64,000 bases of DNA from positions 1,240,001 to 1,304,000 of the forward strand of contig JANQAD010000001.1 in the NCBI GenBank assembly GCA_024707205.1. The letters are read 5' to 3'. This document shows, one piece after another, positions 55,802-64,000 of this stretch. Within the stretch, counting starts at the first letter, position 1. The number at the start of each line of letters is the position of its first letter. The translations under genes were made by a program, and so were the position numbers. The notes beneath the pieces were generated by a model. That model saw nothing but the letters and a program-made list of their open reading frames with translations, had not been told where the DNA came from and did not search any database. The stretch is from Demequina sp. Lineage in GTDB: Bacteria; Actinomycetota; Actinomycetes; Actinomycetales; Demequinaceae.

Positions 55802-56506
55802 ATGATCCCCGATGTGATGTTGACGCCTCGTTACACATTGGCTGAAGCGGCGAAGATCATCGGCATCCCCACCGGGACAATCCGGTCCTGGGCGCGTGGC
55901 CGTGATTTCCCGACGAAGGCTGGAACGCTCGGTCACTCGCCGGCACTTGTCACCGACACTGGCGTGGCGCAGCCCGGCCACGCGACCTTGCCATTTATGG
56001 GCTTGGCCGAGGCGGCGTTTCTCGCGGCGGTGCGGAGTACCGGTGTGCCCATGCAGCGCATTCGGCCTGCGTTGGAACGTCTGCGAGACGAGCTGGGCCT
56101 AGAGCACGCGCTCGCTAGCAAGGAGCTGTTCAGCGACGGAGCCGAACTGCTCTATCGGGTCGGAGTGGAGTCCGGTGCCACCGATCGCGACATCGAGTAC
56201 GTCGTTGTTCGCAACAACCAGGGTGTATTCGCACCCGTTGTGCACGACTACCTCCGGCACGTGAGGTTTGGACCGTCTGGCTACGTCGAGGCCATCCGCT
56301 TGCCAAAGTACGGCGAGGCGGATGTGATCGTCGATCCTCGGTTCGGTTTTGGACGACCTGTGCTTGAAAGCAACGGCGTACGTGTGGCGACAATCCTTGA
56401 CCGGTTCGATGCCGGTGAGTCCGTGCCCGATCTGGCCACCGACTTCGGCGTCACGCCCGCGGTCGTGGAGCAACTGCTCAGAGCCAATCTCCATCTTGCC
56501 GCCTGA
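55802..56506 (+). CDS. VapB45-like antitoxin with MerR-type HTH and DUF433 domain
   Basis: A 234-residue protein. Residues about 9-30 form a MerR-like HTH (YTLAEAAKIIGIPTGTIRSWARG) and the C-terminus a DUF433 HTH (ILDRFDAGESVPDLATDFGVTPAVVEQLL). Length and layout match Rv2018 (VapB45) of M. tuberculosis. The ATG at 55802 has GGAGG seven bases upstream; an earlier ATG at 55784 overlaps that site. Base composition is lower in GC than the flanks, suggesting transfer. The toxin gene overlaps its 3' end by 11 bp. Confidence 0.85.
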   Translation: MIPDVMLTPRYTLAEAAKIIGIPTGTIRSWARGRDFPTKAGTLGHSPALVTDTGVAQPGHATLPFMGLAEAAFLAAVRSTGVPMQRIRPALERLRDELGLEHALASKELFSDGAELLYRVGVESGATDRDIEYVVVRNNQGVFAPVVHDYLRHVRFGPSGYVEAIRLPKYGEADVIVDPRFGFGRPVLESNGVRVATILDRFDAGESVPDLATDFGVTPAVVEQLLRANLHLAA

Positions 56507-56891
56507 CTTTTTCCTCGACCGCAATCTTGGAACCCGCACGGTCCCAGAGGCACTTCGCGCGGCGGGTTGGAATGTCACCACGCTTGCCGATGTGTTCGGC
56601 GAGCATCCGGGACAACGCGTTGCCGATGAACACTGGTTGCGCTACGTAGGTGAGCATGGTCTCGCCGTGCTCACCAAAGACGAGCGCATCCGGTATCGCG
56701 ATGTTGAGCGCGCTGCGCTGGTGCGGCATGGCGTTGTCGTCTTCTGCCTCACGAACGCCCGCCTCACAGGAGCCCAGCAAGCCGAGCGCTTCATCAAGTT
56801 TCAGCAACGCATATTCAGCCTTGCGAGTGTCCCCGGCCCGGCGATCCACATGGTCAGCGCGACCTCCTTGCGGCGAGTCCCGGAAATCTGA
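56496..56891 (+). CDS. VapC45-like PIN toxin
   Basis: A 131-residue protein starting FFLDRNLGTRTVPEALRAAGW, with LTKDERIRYRDVERAAL in the middle. The spaced acids (D near 8, E/D near 42, KD near 60) are those of the PIN-like VapC45 group (PF18478-like). No ATG is available at the right place; a TTG at 56496 that overlaps the antitoxin stop is the best start. The product should be an RNase inhibited by the upstream DUF433 protein. Confidence 0.8.
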   Translation: MPPDFFLDRNLGTRTVPEALRAAGWNVTTLADVFGEHPGQRVADEHWLRYVGEHGLAVLTKDERIRYRDVERAALVRHGVVVFCLTNARLTGAQQAERFIKFQQRIFSLASVPGPAIHMVSATSLRRVPEI

Positions 56892-56918
56892 ACTTCCAGC
56901 CTGCGCTCTTGGCCACTG

Positions 56919-57995
56919 TCATCGGGCGACCGCTGCCCGCCGCACCACGTCCGGCCGGTGGATGAAGGCCGTGAGCACGCCGATCGTCGCGCCCACGAGC
57001 GTGTCGACGATGCGCTCGCGGGCAATCTCCACCGAGCCGAACTGACCGGACGCGACCGTGGCGAGCATGAGCGCGAGCGGAGTGAGCATGACCACGGCGA
57101 GGGCGTAGTTCCTGGTAATGACGATCTCGGCGCCGTACTGCAGGGCGAACATGAGGGCGACGATCGCCCAGTCGCCCGGGTGGATCGCCGCGAGGGCGAG
57201 GTAGGCCGCGGCGCCCGCGAACGTGCCAAGGGTGCGGTGCAGGCCGCGCTGCAGCGCCGGCCCGCGGCTGGGAACGAAGCCCACGACCACCACGCCGCTT
57301 GCGACCACCCAATACGCGCGCTCGGGGTCAACGGTGACCACCGCGGCGACCGTGCCCGCGATCGCGACCACGACGTTGCGCGCCACGAGCTCCACGCGCC
57401 CGCGATCCCACGGGTCGGGTGTGAGGAGTTCGCGAGTGCTGCGCGGCGTGACCTTCCAGTGCACCTTGCGAACGAGCGGTGCCACGCTGATCACGATCGC
57501 AAGAGCGCAACCGGCGGTGACGCACGCGACGAGCGTGGTGCCCACCACCCCGTGCGCCACGGCGTTCGCCGACAGCCCGTAGACGAGCACGGGGAACAGC
57601 GGCCCCGGTGGCCCTAGGCGAAACGCCTCCACGCCAATGCTCGCGACCACCGTCACGACCACCAGACCCAACGTGGCCCAGAAGCGGTGGGAGCCCAGCA
57701 CCGCGCCGAGCGCCGCGGAACCGATGATGGCGAGCGCCGCAACTGGGCGCAGCCGGAGTCGCTCCAGCCGGGGCAGCGCGGCGAAGTACGGCACCGTGAA
57801 CGCGCCGACGCTCGCGAGCATGCCAAGGTCGATCCGCCCCGCGGCGGTGCCGATCGCCAGCGGGATCGCGAGCGTGAGCGCCATCTGCAACGCGATGGGC
57901 CATCGCGGCTGCGTGGGTGGCACGAGCGTGCCCAGGCTCGAGACGGCGTTGGCCATCGCGGCCCGCCACTCGTCTCGCCTGCGCTCGTACGCCAC
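56919..57995 (-). CDS. FUSC-family inner membrane protein
   Basis: A 358-residue membrane protein with two blocks of five or six hydrophobic segments separated by a cytoplasmic linker (VRKVHWKVTPRSTRELLTPDPWDRGRVEL, shown here in part as KVTPRSTRELLTPDPW). The second block has the FUSC pattern LQRGLHRTLGTFAGAAAYLALA and VVASGVVVVGFVPSRG, as in aromatic-acid or fusaric-acid exporters. The GTG start directly abuts the tadA stop (TGAGTG), so the two are co-transcribed. Confidence 0.87.
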   Translation of the reverse strand: MAYERRRDEWRAAMANAVSSLGTLVPPTQPRWPIALQMALTLAIPLAIGTAAGRIDLGMLASVGAFTVPYFAALPRLERLRLRPVAALAIIGSAALGAVLGSHRFWATLGLVVVTVVASIGVEAFRLGPPGPLFPVLVYGLSANAVAHGVVGTTLVACVTAGCALAIVISVAPLVRKVHWKVTPRSTRELLTPDPWDRGRVELVARNVVVAIAGTVAAVVTVDPERAYWVVASGVVVVGFVPSRGPALQRGLHRTLGTFAGAAAYLALAAIHPGDWAIVALMFALQYGAEIVITRNYALAVVMLTPLALMLATVASGQFGSVEIARERIVDTLVGATIGVLTAFIHRPDVVRRAAVAR

Positions 57996-58451
57996 TCAGG
58001 GCCTGCGTTCGGCAAAGAAGCTCTGCAGCAGCGCGGCGGACTCCTCCGCCCTGACCCCAGAGATCACCTCCACGCGGGACCCGATCCGCGCGTCGCGCAC
58101 CACGTCCCATTGCGAGCCGGTGGCGCCCGCCTTCTCGTCCCACGCGCCAATCACGATTCGGGGGATGCGTGCGGCGAGGATCGCGCCCGCGCACATGAGG
58201 CACGGCTCAAGCGTCACCACCAGGGTGCAGTCGTCAAGCCTCCAGCTGCCCGACGCTGTGGCCGCCTCCCGTAGCGCCAGCACCTCGGCGTGGGCCGTGG
58301 GGTCGCTCGCGAGTTCGCGCTGGTTGTGGCCCTCGCCGATGATCTCGCCTTCGGCGTTCAGGACGACGGCGCCGACGGGCACGTCGCCTGCCCGCGCGGC
58401 CGCCAGGGCGAGGTCGAGCGCCTTACCCATGGCAGCGTCGTACCGGCTCAC
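57996..58451 (-). CDS. tadA: tRNA adenosine(34) deaminase
   Basis: Converts A34 to inosine in tRNA-Arg(ACG). The 151-residue protein has the zinc/proton-shuttle motif PTAHAEVLALREA (H-A-E) and LEPCLMCAGAI (P-C-x2-C). GTG start at 58451; an internal ATG at about 58430 is an alternative. The dispersed 14-mer (58248-58261) falls just after the H-A-E motif and is read as ATASGSW. Confidence 0.94.
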   Translation of the reverse strand: MSRYDAAMGKALDLALAAARAGDVPVGAVVLNAEGEIIGEGHNQRELASDPTAHAEVLALREAATASGSWRLDDCTLVVTLEPCLMCAGAILAARIPRIVIGAWDEKAGATGSQWDVVRDARIGSRVEVISGVRAEESAALLQSFFAERRP

Positions 58452-58494
58452 GCAACCAGGCTAGTGGGGTGGCCGAGCGCGGTACGTTTGTGCC

Positions 58495-59130
58495 ATGGAG
58501 CTGCACGTCGCCGACCACCCGCTCGTCCGCCACAAGATCACCGTGCTGCGGGACAAGAACACGACTTCTCCGATCTTCCGCCAGCTCGTGGAGGAGCTCG
58601 TGGCGCTGCTCGCGTATGAGGCGACGCGGAACATTCGCGTCGAGGACCATCCGGTTGAGACGCCCCTCACCACGACTGTTGGCACGCGGCTCGCCGACCC
58701 GCGGCCGCTCATCGTGCCGATCCTGCGCGCGGGGCTCGGCATGCTCGAGGGACTGATGCGGGTGGTGCCTTCAGCGGAGGTGGGGTTCCTTGGCCTCAAG
58801 CGAGACGAGGAGACGCTCGAGGCGATCACCTACGCCAACCGGCTGCCCGAGCACCTCGACGGCCGCCAGGTGTTCATCCTCGATCCGATGCTCGCCACCG
58901 GCGGGTCGCTTGTGGCCGCGATCAACTACGTGCTGCAGCGCGGCGCCACCGACGTCACGTGCGTGTGCCTGCTCGCGGCGCCGGAGGGGATCGAGCACGT
59001 GCGGTCCCAGGTGGGAGATCGCGCGGAGGTGTCGGTTGTTGTCGCGTGCGTTGACGAGCGGCTCAACGAGCAGGGGTACATCGTGCCGGGGCTTGGCGAC
59101 GCGGGGGACAGGCTCTACGGCCTCGTCTAG
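58495..59130 (+). CDS. upp: uracil phosphoribosyltransferase
   Basis: Pyrimidine salvage enzyme, 211 residues. It has the start [35 protein letters not shown], and the PRPP loop [13 protein letters not shown]. The C-terminal [20 protein letters not shown] is the conserved uracil-binding end. It is divergent from tadA, a common arrangement. Confidence 0.97.
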   Translation: MELHVADHPLVRHKITVLRDKNTTSPIFRQLVEELVALLAYEATRNIRVEDHPVETPLTTTVGTRLADPRPLIVPILRAGLGMLEGLMRVVPSAEVGFLGLKRDEETLEAITYANRLPEHLDGRQVFILDPMLATGGSLVAAINYVLQRGATDVTCVCLLAAPEGIEHVRSQVGDRAEVSVVVACVDERLNEQGYIVPGLGDAGDRLYGLV

Positions 59131-59149
59131 TCATCCTGCTACGCAATGA

Positions 59150-59167
59150 CTTGCGCAATTGCGCAAG
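59150..59167. promoter_or_regulatory. LacI-family operator, 18-bp perfect palindrome
   Basis: CTTGCGCAATTGCGCAAG lies 21 bases before the LacI ATG. A TTTGCGTAG half-site follows at 59170. LacI repressors that bind TTGCG half-sites normally control their own gene; a related site is found upstream of the GH13 gene (60390-60399). Confidence 0.85.
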
Positions 59168-59188
59168 AGTTTGCGTAGAATTGCCGTC

Positions 59189-60196
59189 ATGTCGAAGCGT
59201 CTTGCAGAGGTTGCGCAGAAGGTTGGCGTCTCCGAGGCCACTGTCAGCCGCGTCCTGAACGGCAAGCCCGGCGTGTCCGAGGCCACGCGGCAGGCGGTCC
59301 TCACCGCGCTCGACGTGATGGGCTACGAGCGGCCGTCCAAGTTGCGCGGGGGTCGCGCCCGGCTGGTCGCGCTCGTGCTTCCGGAGCTCCAGAACCCCAT
59401 CTTCCCCGCGCTCGCCGAGATCGTGAGCGGCGGCCTCACGCAGAACGGGTACACGCCCCTCCTGTGCACCCAGAACTCCGGCGGCATCACCGAGTCCGAC
59501 TACGTGGACCTCATGCTCGCGCAGCAGGTGAGCGGCGTGATCTTCGTTGGCGGCAACTACACGGAAACCGACGCGCCACACGAGCACTACGACAGGCTGC
59601 GCAAGGTCAACTTGCCAACAGTCCTGGTAAGCGCGCCGATTCCGGAGATGGACTTCGCGACCGTGTCGACCGACGACGCGTCCGCGGCCGAACAGGCCGT
59701 GAGCCACCTGCACCAGCTGGGGCATCGGCGGATAGGGCTGCTGCTCGGGCCGGTTGGCCACCAGCCCTCGCGCCGCAAGCGCGAGGGGGCAGAGCGGACG
59801 CTCGCCCGGCTCGGCTCGCCGCTTGACCCGGAACTCGTGGTGAACGGGCTGTACTCGATCGAATCCGGGCAGGCCGGAGCGTCGCGACTGTTCGCGGCCG
59901 GGTGCACCGGCGTCGTATGCGCCTCCGACCCGTTGGCGCTCGGCGCCGTGCGCGCGGCCAAGCGCGCGGGGCTCGATGTGCCGGGCGACGTGTCGATCGT
60001 CGGCTACGACGACTCGGTGCTGATGAGCTTCACCGAGCCGCCGCTCACGACCGTGCGCCAGCCCATCGACGCCATGGGACGGACCGTCATCGATATCCTC
60101 CTAGGCCTGATAGCAGGCACGATGACTGCCGGCGACGAGCTCCTCTTCGAGCCCGAGCTGGTGCTGCGCGGCTCCACGGGCCCCGCACGCGCGTAA
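59189..60196 (+). CDS. LacI-family repressor of the alpha-glucoside cluster
   Basis: A 335-residue regulator with the N-terminal LacI HTH (RLAEVAQKVGVSEATVSRVLNGKPGVSEATRQAVLTALDVMGY) and a sugar-binding domain (LVALVLPELQNPIFPALAEIV; DDASAAEQAVSHLHQLGHRRIGLL; VSIVGYDDSVLMSFTEPPLTTVRQP). The next gene on the strand is the GH13 glycosidase, 252 bp away, whose promoter has a matching half-site palindrome. The likely inducer is a maltose- or isomaltose-type sugar. Confidence 0.93.
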   Translation: MSKRLAEVAQKVGVSEATVSRVLNGKPGVSEATRQAVLTALDVMGYERPSKLRGGRARLVALVLPELQNPIFPALAEIVSGGLTQNGYTPLLCTQNSGGITESDYVDLMLAQQVSGVIFVGGNYTETDAPHEHYDRLRKVNLPTVLVSAPIPEMDFATVSTDDASAAEQAVSHLHQLGHRRIGLLLGPVGHQPSRRKREGAERTLARLGSPLDPELVVNGLYSIESGQAGASRLFAAGCTGVVCASDPLALGAVRAAKRAGLDVPGDVSIVGYDDSVLMSFTEPPLTTVRQPIDAMGRTVIDILLGLIAGTMTAGDELLFEPELVLRGSTGPARA

Positions 60197-60226
60197 CTCG
60201 CGCCGCGCGCGGGCGGTCAACGAAAG

Positions 60227-60315
60227 ACAAGGGTCGCTGGGACACGTGTGACCTAAGTGACTGTTCGTGGGGCTGCCGGAGTCACTTCCGCCACTCAAGT
60301 CCCAGCGACCCTTGT
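60227..60315. repeat. long inverted repeat with nested stem between LacI and GH13 genes
   Basis: Perfect 17-bp arms ACAAGGGTCGCTGGGAC (60227-60243) and its inverse (60299-60315) surround an inner pair AAGTGAC/GTCACTT (60255-60261, 60281-60287). It can fold into a two-part hairpin of 89 bases. On the plus strand the right arm ends CCCTTGTTTGTC, giving a short T-rich tail, so it may terminate lacI transcription. Confidence 0.75.
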
Positions 60316-60389
60316 TTGTCTCACGGCCTTCGAAACGTTACTAACCGGGCCGTTACCAAATCGCAATCTTTCTCACGCGTAGCAAAAAC

Positions 60390-60399
60390 TTGCGCGCAA
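60390..60399. promoter_or_regulatory. LacI half-site palindrome upstream of GH13
   Basis: TTGCGCGCAA lies about 50 bases before the GH13 GTG, using the same TTGCG half-site as the lacI operator with a shorter centre. Placed in the core promoter region, as expected for repression. Confidence 0.6.
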
Positions 60400-60448
60400 A
60401 CTGTCAGCAAGTTACGGTGTCTCCAGATCGAGTCACCGAAGGAGCGAT

Positions 60449-62206
60449 GTGGACAGCGAAGTCCTCACCCAGCACGACGCCGGGGCGAGCCAAGCGACGG
60501 GCCGCGCCATAGCGTCGGGCAAGGAGGCGGCAGCCACGGACGCCGCGCCCACAGAGGCGCCGGGCCACGAGTGGTGGCGCTCCGCCGTCATCTACCAGGT
60601 CTACGTCCGCTCGTTCGCGGACGCCGACGGCGACGGCACCGGCGACCTCGCGGGAGTCCGCAGCCGCCTCCCGTACCTGCGGGACCTCGGCGTCGACGCC
60701 ATCTGGTTCAACCCTTGGTACGCGAGCCCCCTCGCCGACGGAGGCTACGACGTCAGCGACTACCGCGCCATCCACCCGATGTTCGGCACGCTCGGCGAGG
60801 CGGAAGCGCTCATCAGCGAAGCCGCGCAGCTCGGCATCCGCACCATCGTGGACATCGTCCCCAACCACGTTTCAGACCAGCACCCCTGGTTCCAGGCGGC
60901 CCTCGCGGCCGGGCCCGGCAGCCCGGAGCGCGAGCGCTTCTGGTTCCGCGAGGGCGCCGGCGAGAACGGCGACCAGATGCCAACGGCATGGGTGAGCAGC
61001 TTCCAGGGCGAGACGTGGAGCCGGACCACCAACCCGGACGGCACACCCGGCGAGTGGTACCTGCACCTGTTCACGGCGGAGCAGCCGGACCTCAACTGGA
61101 ACCACCCCGACGTGCGCAAGGAGCACGAGGACATCCTGCGGTTCTGGTTCGACCGCGGTGTGGCCGGGGTGCGCATCGACAGCGCCGCGATGATCATCAA
61201 GGACCCCGAGCTCGGCCCGCTGCCCGATCACACGGAGCACGCCACACCTGGCGTCCACCCGCACATCGACCGCGACGAGATCCACGACGTCTATCGCGGC
61301 TGGCGCGCGGTCGCGGACGGCTACGAGCCCAAGCGCATCCTCGTTGGCGAGGTGTGGCTCGAGGATGCGGCCCGATTCGCGCGCTACCTCCGCAGCGACG
61401 AGATGCACACCGCGTTCAACTTCGACTTCATGACCCAGCCCTGGGACGCCGCGACCATGCGCGCGAGCATCGACCGCACGCTCGCCGAGCACGCCCCGGT
61501 CGGCGCACCCGCGACGTGGGTGCTGAGCAACCACGACATCACGCGCCCGGCCACCCGCTACGGGCGCGAGGACACGTCGTTCGCGTTCGACCGCAAGCGG
61601 TTCGGCACCCCCACAGACCTCGAGCTCGGCACCCGCAGGGCTCGCGCCGCCGCGCTGCTCACTGCCGCGCTCCCCGGCTGCCTCTACATCTACCAGGGAG
61701 ACGAGCTCGGGCTCCCGGAGGCGGACATCCCCGCGGAGCTCATCGAGGATCCCATGCACTTCCGCTCCGGCGGCGTTGACCCTGGCCGCGACGGCTGCCG
61801 CGTCCCGCTGCCCTGGACGCGCGAGGGAGTCTCGCTTGGCTTCGGCCCCGACGCCGGCTCCGCGCCCTGGCTCCCGCAGCCAGCCGCGTGGGGGCGCCTC
61901 AGCGTGGAGGCGCAAGCCACCTCCCCGCACTCCACGCTCACCCTCTACCGCACCGCCCTCGCCACTCGCCGCGCCAGCGAGGATCTCCTCTCCGGCGGCT
62001 TCGCGTGGCTTGATATGCCCGACGCTGTGCTCGCCTTCCGGCGCGGCGCGGGCACCGTTTCCCTCACCAACTTCGGCAGCTCTCCAGTTCCGCTGCCGGA
62101 CCACATCGGCGTCCTTGCCGCGAGTGCCGAGCTCGTGGCCGGGGCGCTCCCACCAGACTGCACCGTATGGCTCGAGGTTGCGCCGAGCGGTGTCGAAAGC
62201 GCCTGA
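60449..62206 (+). CDS. GH13 alpha-glucosidase/oligo-1,6-glucosidase
   Basis: A 585-residue alpha-amylase superfamily enzyme. Conserved regions: DIVPNHVSDQHPWF (region I), GVRIDSAAMI with the nucleophile Asp (region II), ILVGEVW with the acid/base Glu (region III) and VLSNHDITR with the stabilising Asp (region IV). WWRSAVIYQVYVRSFAD is the usual start of cytoplasmic alpha-glucosidases. No signal peptide, so it acts on sugar imported by the following ABC genes. The GTG start follows AAGGAGCGAT. Confidence 0.94.
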   Translation: MDSEVLTQHDAGASQATGRAIASGKEAAATDAAPTEAPGHEWWRSAVIYQVYVRSFADADGDGTGDLAGVRSRLPYLRDLGVDAIWFNPWYASPLADGGYDVSDYRAIHPMFGTLGEAEALISEAAQLGIRTIVDIVPNHVSDQHPWFQAALAAGPGSPERERFWFREGAGENGDQMPTAWVSSFQGETWSRTTNPDGTPGEWYLHLFTAEQPDLNWNHPDVRKEHEDILRFWFDRGVAGVRIDSAAMIIKDPELGPLPDHTEHATPGVHPHIDRDEIHDVYRGWRAVADGYEPKRILVGEVWLEDAARFARYLRSDEMHTAFNFDFMTQPWDAATMRASIDRTLAEHAPVGAPATWVLSNHDITRPATRYGREDTSFAFDRKRFGTPTDLELGTRRARAAALLTAALPGCLYIYQGDELGLPEADIPAELIEDPMHFRSGGVDPGRDGCRVPLPWTREGVSLGFGPDAGSAPWLPQPAAWGRLSVEAQATSPHSTLTLYRTALATRRASEDLLSGGFAWLDMPDAVLAFRRGAGTVSLTNFGSSPVPLPDHIGVLAASAELVAGALPPDCTVWLEVAPSGVESA

Positions 62207-62234
62207 CGGCGCCCCCAACAAAAGGAGAATGACA

Positions 62235-63626
62235 ATGATGTCGATCGGTCGCAAGACCGCGATCGCGGGCGTATCACTCGCCGCTGGGGCGCTGCTCCTG
62301 ACGGCCTGCTCGCCCGACGATAGCGACAGTGCAAGCCCCGGCGCGGGCAATGACGGCAAGAAGATCGAGCTTCGCGTCGCCACCTTCCCGCCCGGCGCGG
62401 ACAAGGCGGCGTATGACGCATTCGCCGTCCAGGAGAAGCAGTTCGAGGACCTCAACCCCGACATCGACGTGATCGGCGTCGAGTACGAATGGACCGGACC
62501 CACGTTCGCTGTTCAGCTCGCGGGCGGAAGCCTCCCCGACGTCTTCACGGTGCCGTTCACGGACACGAAGACGCTGCTCGAGAACGGCCAGCTCAACGAC
62601 GTCACCGACGAGATGACCGCCCTTGGCTACGTGGACAAGTTCAACCCGATCATCCTTGACGGCGTCACCGGAACGGACGGCCACTACTACGGCTTCCCGC
62701 GCCAGGCCTACGCCATGGGCCTGCACTACAACCGGGACCTGTTCACGCAGGCCGGCCTCGACCCCAACTCACCCCCCACCACGTGGGACGAGGTCAGGGC
62801 CGACGCAAAGATCATCGCGGAGAAGACCGGCAAGGCCGGCTACGCCCAGATGGCGATCAACAACACCGGAGGCTGGCAGCTCACGGCGGCGACGATCGCC
62901 CGCGGCGGACGCACCCAGGTGGACAACGGCGACGGCACGTACACGTCGACGATCAACAACCCTGGCACCAAGGCCGCGCTGCAGTTCCTGCACGACCTGA
63001 AGTGGGAGGACAACTCCTTCGGGTCCAAGGTGGACCTCGACTGGGGAACGATCAACCAGGAGTTCGCTGCAGGCAACATCGGCATGTACACCTCTGGCTC
63101 CGACGTGTACACGGCCCTCGTCCGTGACTTCGGTATGAAGCCAGAGCAGTACGGCCTCACGGTGGTTCCGCTTGATGGCGCCGACGCCGGAACCCTCGGC
63201 GGTGGCGACGTGGCCGTCGTAAGCCCCACGATCGACTCCGCGACCAAGGCGGCGGCGGTCAAGTGGATCGACTGGTACTACATGCAGAAGCTCATGAACG
63301 AGGACGCCGCCGTGGCTGACGCCAAGGCGCTGTCCGACGCCGGCCAGGCCGTTGGCACCCCGGTGCTGCCGGTTCTGAGCAAGGAGCTCTACGAGCAGTC
63401 GCTCACCTGGATCGAGCCGTACATCAACGTGCCTCGCGACCAGATGAAGCCCTTCACGGAGAACATCTGGAACCAGACGCCCGTTGGCGAGCCGAAGGGC
63501 CAGACGCAGGCGATCTACGCGCTGCTCGACCCCGTGGTGCAGGCTGTCCTCACGGACAAGAACGCTGACATCGATGCCCTCCTCACCAAGGCGGACACCG
63601 ACGCTCAGGCCCTGCTGGACCAGTAG
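62235..63626 (+). CDS. sugar-binding lipoprotein of CUT1 importer
   Basis: A 463-residue SBP_bac_1 protein with lipobox LLLTACSPD, then IELRVATFPPGADKAAYDAF and WTGPTFAVQLAGGSLPDVFTVPF, a typical maltose-type binding fold. AAAGGAG lies seven bases before the ATG at 62235. It follows the GH13 gene by 28 bp and precedes the permease, so the cluster imports and hydrolyses an alpha-glucoside. Confidence 0.92.
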   Translation: MMSIGRKTAIAGVSLAAGALLLTACSPDDSDSASPGAGNDGKKIELRVATFPPGADKAAYDAFAVQEKQFEDLNPDIDVIGVEYEWTGPTFAVQLAGGSLPDVFTVPFTDTKTLLENGQLNDVTDEMTALGYVDKFNPIILDGVTGTDGHYYGFPRQAYAMGLHYNRDLFTQAGLDPNSPPTTWDEVRADAKIIAEKTGKAGYAQMAINNTGGWQLTAATIARGGRTQVDNGDGTYTSTINNPGTKAALQFLHDLKWEDNSFGSKVDLDWGTINQEFAAGNIGMYTSGSDVYTALVRDFGMKPEQYGLTVVPLDGADAGTLGGGDVAVVSPTIDSATKAAAVKWIDWYYMQKLMNEDAAVADAKALSDAGQAVGTPVLPVLSKELYEQSLTWIEPYINVPRDQMKPFTENIWNQTPVGEPKGQTQAIYALLDPVVQAVLTDKNADIDALLTKADTDAQALLDQ

Positions 63627-63692
63627 TACTCAAAAGTGGCCGGCGCGGGGGAACCCGCGCCGCCACACCCCCAATGGCGGTAAGGAAAACCA

Positions 63693-64000
63693 ATGGCAAC
63701 CACACCCGAGGTGAGGCGCAGTCCCAAGGTGGGTGAGCGTCGGGCAGGAAACCCCGTGACGTGGGTGCGTGGGGGAGGCCTCACGACCCTCCTGTTCGCG
63801 CTGCCGTTGATCTTCGTGTTCTCGATCTTCAGCTGGCTGCCGATCATCCGCTCGGTGATCATGAGTTTTCAGAAGACGAATCTGGTCACCCCGGCCACGT
63901 GGGTTGGCCTCGACAACTTCGCCGCCGTGCTGCGGGACCCGCTGCTGGGCACGGCGATCCTCAACACCGGGTATTTCGCGCTGCTGGCGCTCATCCTCGG
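63693..64000 (+). CDS. CUT1 sugar ABC permease, 3' truncated by window edge
   Basis: The first 102 residues of a MalF-like permease, with a basic N-terminus, a first membrane segment (LTTLLFALPLIFVFSIFSWLPII) and the conserved SFQKTNLVTPATWVGLDNFAAVL. AAGGA precedes the ATG. The dispersed 10-mer at 63736-63745 encodes ERRA here, a third reading frame. The rest lies beyond the window. Confidence 0.9.
   Translation, partial: MATTPEVRRSPKVGERRAGNPVTWVRGGGLTTLLFALPLIFVFSIFSWLPIIRSVIMSFQKTNLVTPATWVGLDNFAAVLRDPLLGTAILNTGYFALLALIL

Overview
The window is about 70% GC, uses GTG starts freely and is densely packed with operons. Gene content points to an actinobacterium of the Micrococcales type: ClpC, a GlnR-type orphan regulator, a Crp/GlxR regulator, DUF2516 and DUF4395 proteins, a short SRP RNA next to dnaX, and sugar ABC transporters that lack their own ATPase. 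A Cellulomonas- or Demequina-like organism would fit; the genus cannot be fixed from the sequence alone.

Layout. 1-7.2 kb: the end of radA, mutY, a LiaSR/DesK-style two-component system beside a 46-residue membrane peptide, an aldo/keto reductase and a lipoprotein. 7.2-13.4 kb: clpC, dtd, a DUF2516 gene, a PIN/Phd toxin-antitoxin pair, ygfZ and a nitrobindin. 13.4-17.5 kb: a sulfur/redox block (DsrE-like, DUF4395, thioredoxin, membrane protein) divergent from glnR, then nhaA; from memory this resembles the region around Rv0813c-Rv0818 of M. tuberculosis. 17.5-24 kb: nth, crp, ridA, a class A PBP, a metallophosphoesterase and tRNA-Pro. 24-27.3 kb: a pentose-type ABC importer. 27.5-39 kb: asd-lysC, then an esterase/TetR/double-ABC block, then recR-dnaX, SRP RNA and tRNA-Ser. 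39-41.6 kb: a LytR_C-domain protein, a peptidoglycan-binding lipoprotein and a PaiB-like protein. 41.7-52 kb: a DeoR-controlled galactoside/amino-sugar cluster (GH4, class II aldolase, AgaS-type SIS protein, CUT1 importer, two PfkB kinases). 52-59 kb: a repeat array beside tRNA-Ser, GH3, a VapBC45-like toxin-antitoxin pair, FUSC, tadA and upp. 59-64 kb: a LacI-controlled GH13 alpha-glucosidase with a CUT1 importer that runs off the window.

Two features run through the whole window. First, the non-palindromic 10-mer AGCGTCGGGC (extended form CCACAGCGTCGGGC) occurs 26 times exactly, about one per 2.5 kb, against well under one expected from base composition. It is almost evenly split between strands (14:12), sits in several reading frames, and is over-represented just after stop codons. 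It behaves like a DNA-level signal, and its distribution resembles that of the DNA uptake sequences of Neisseria and Haemophilus. I do not recognise it as a described element. Second, ten genes that otherwise look intact each carry one single-base frame break, mostly in G/C runs. This looks like indel error in the assembly rather than real gene decay, and the annotation below bridges those breaks.
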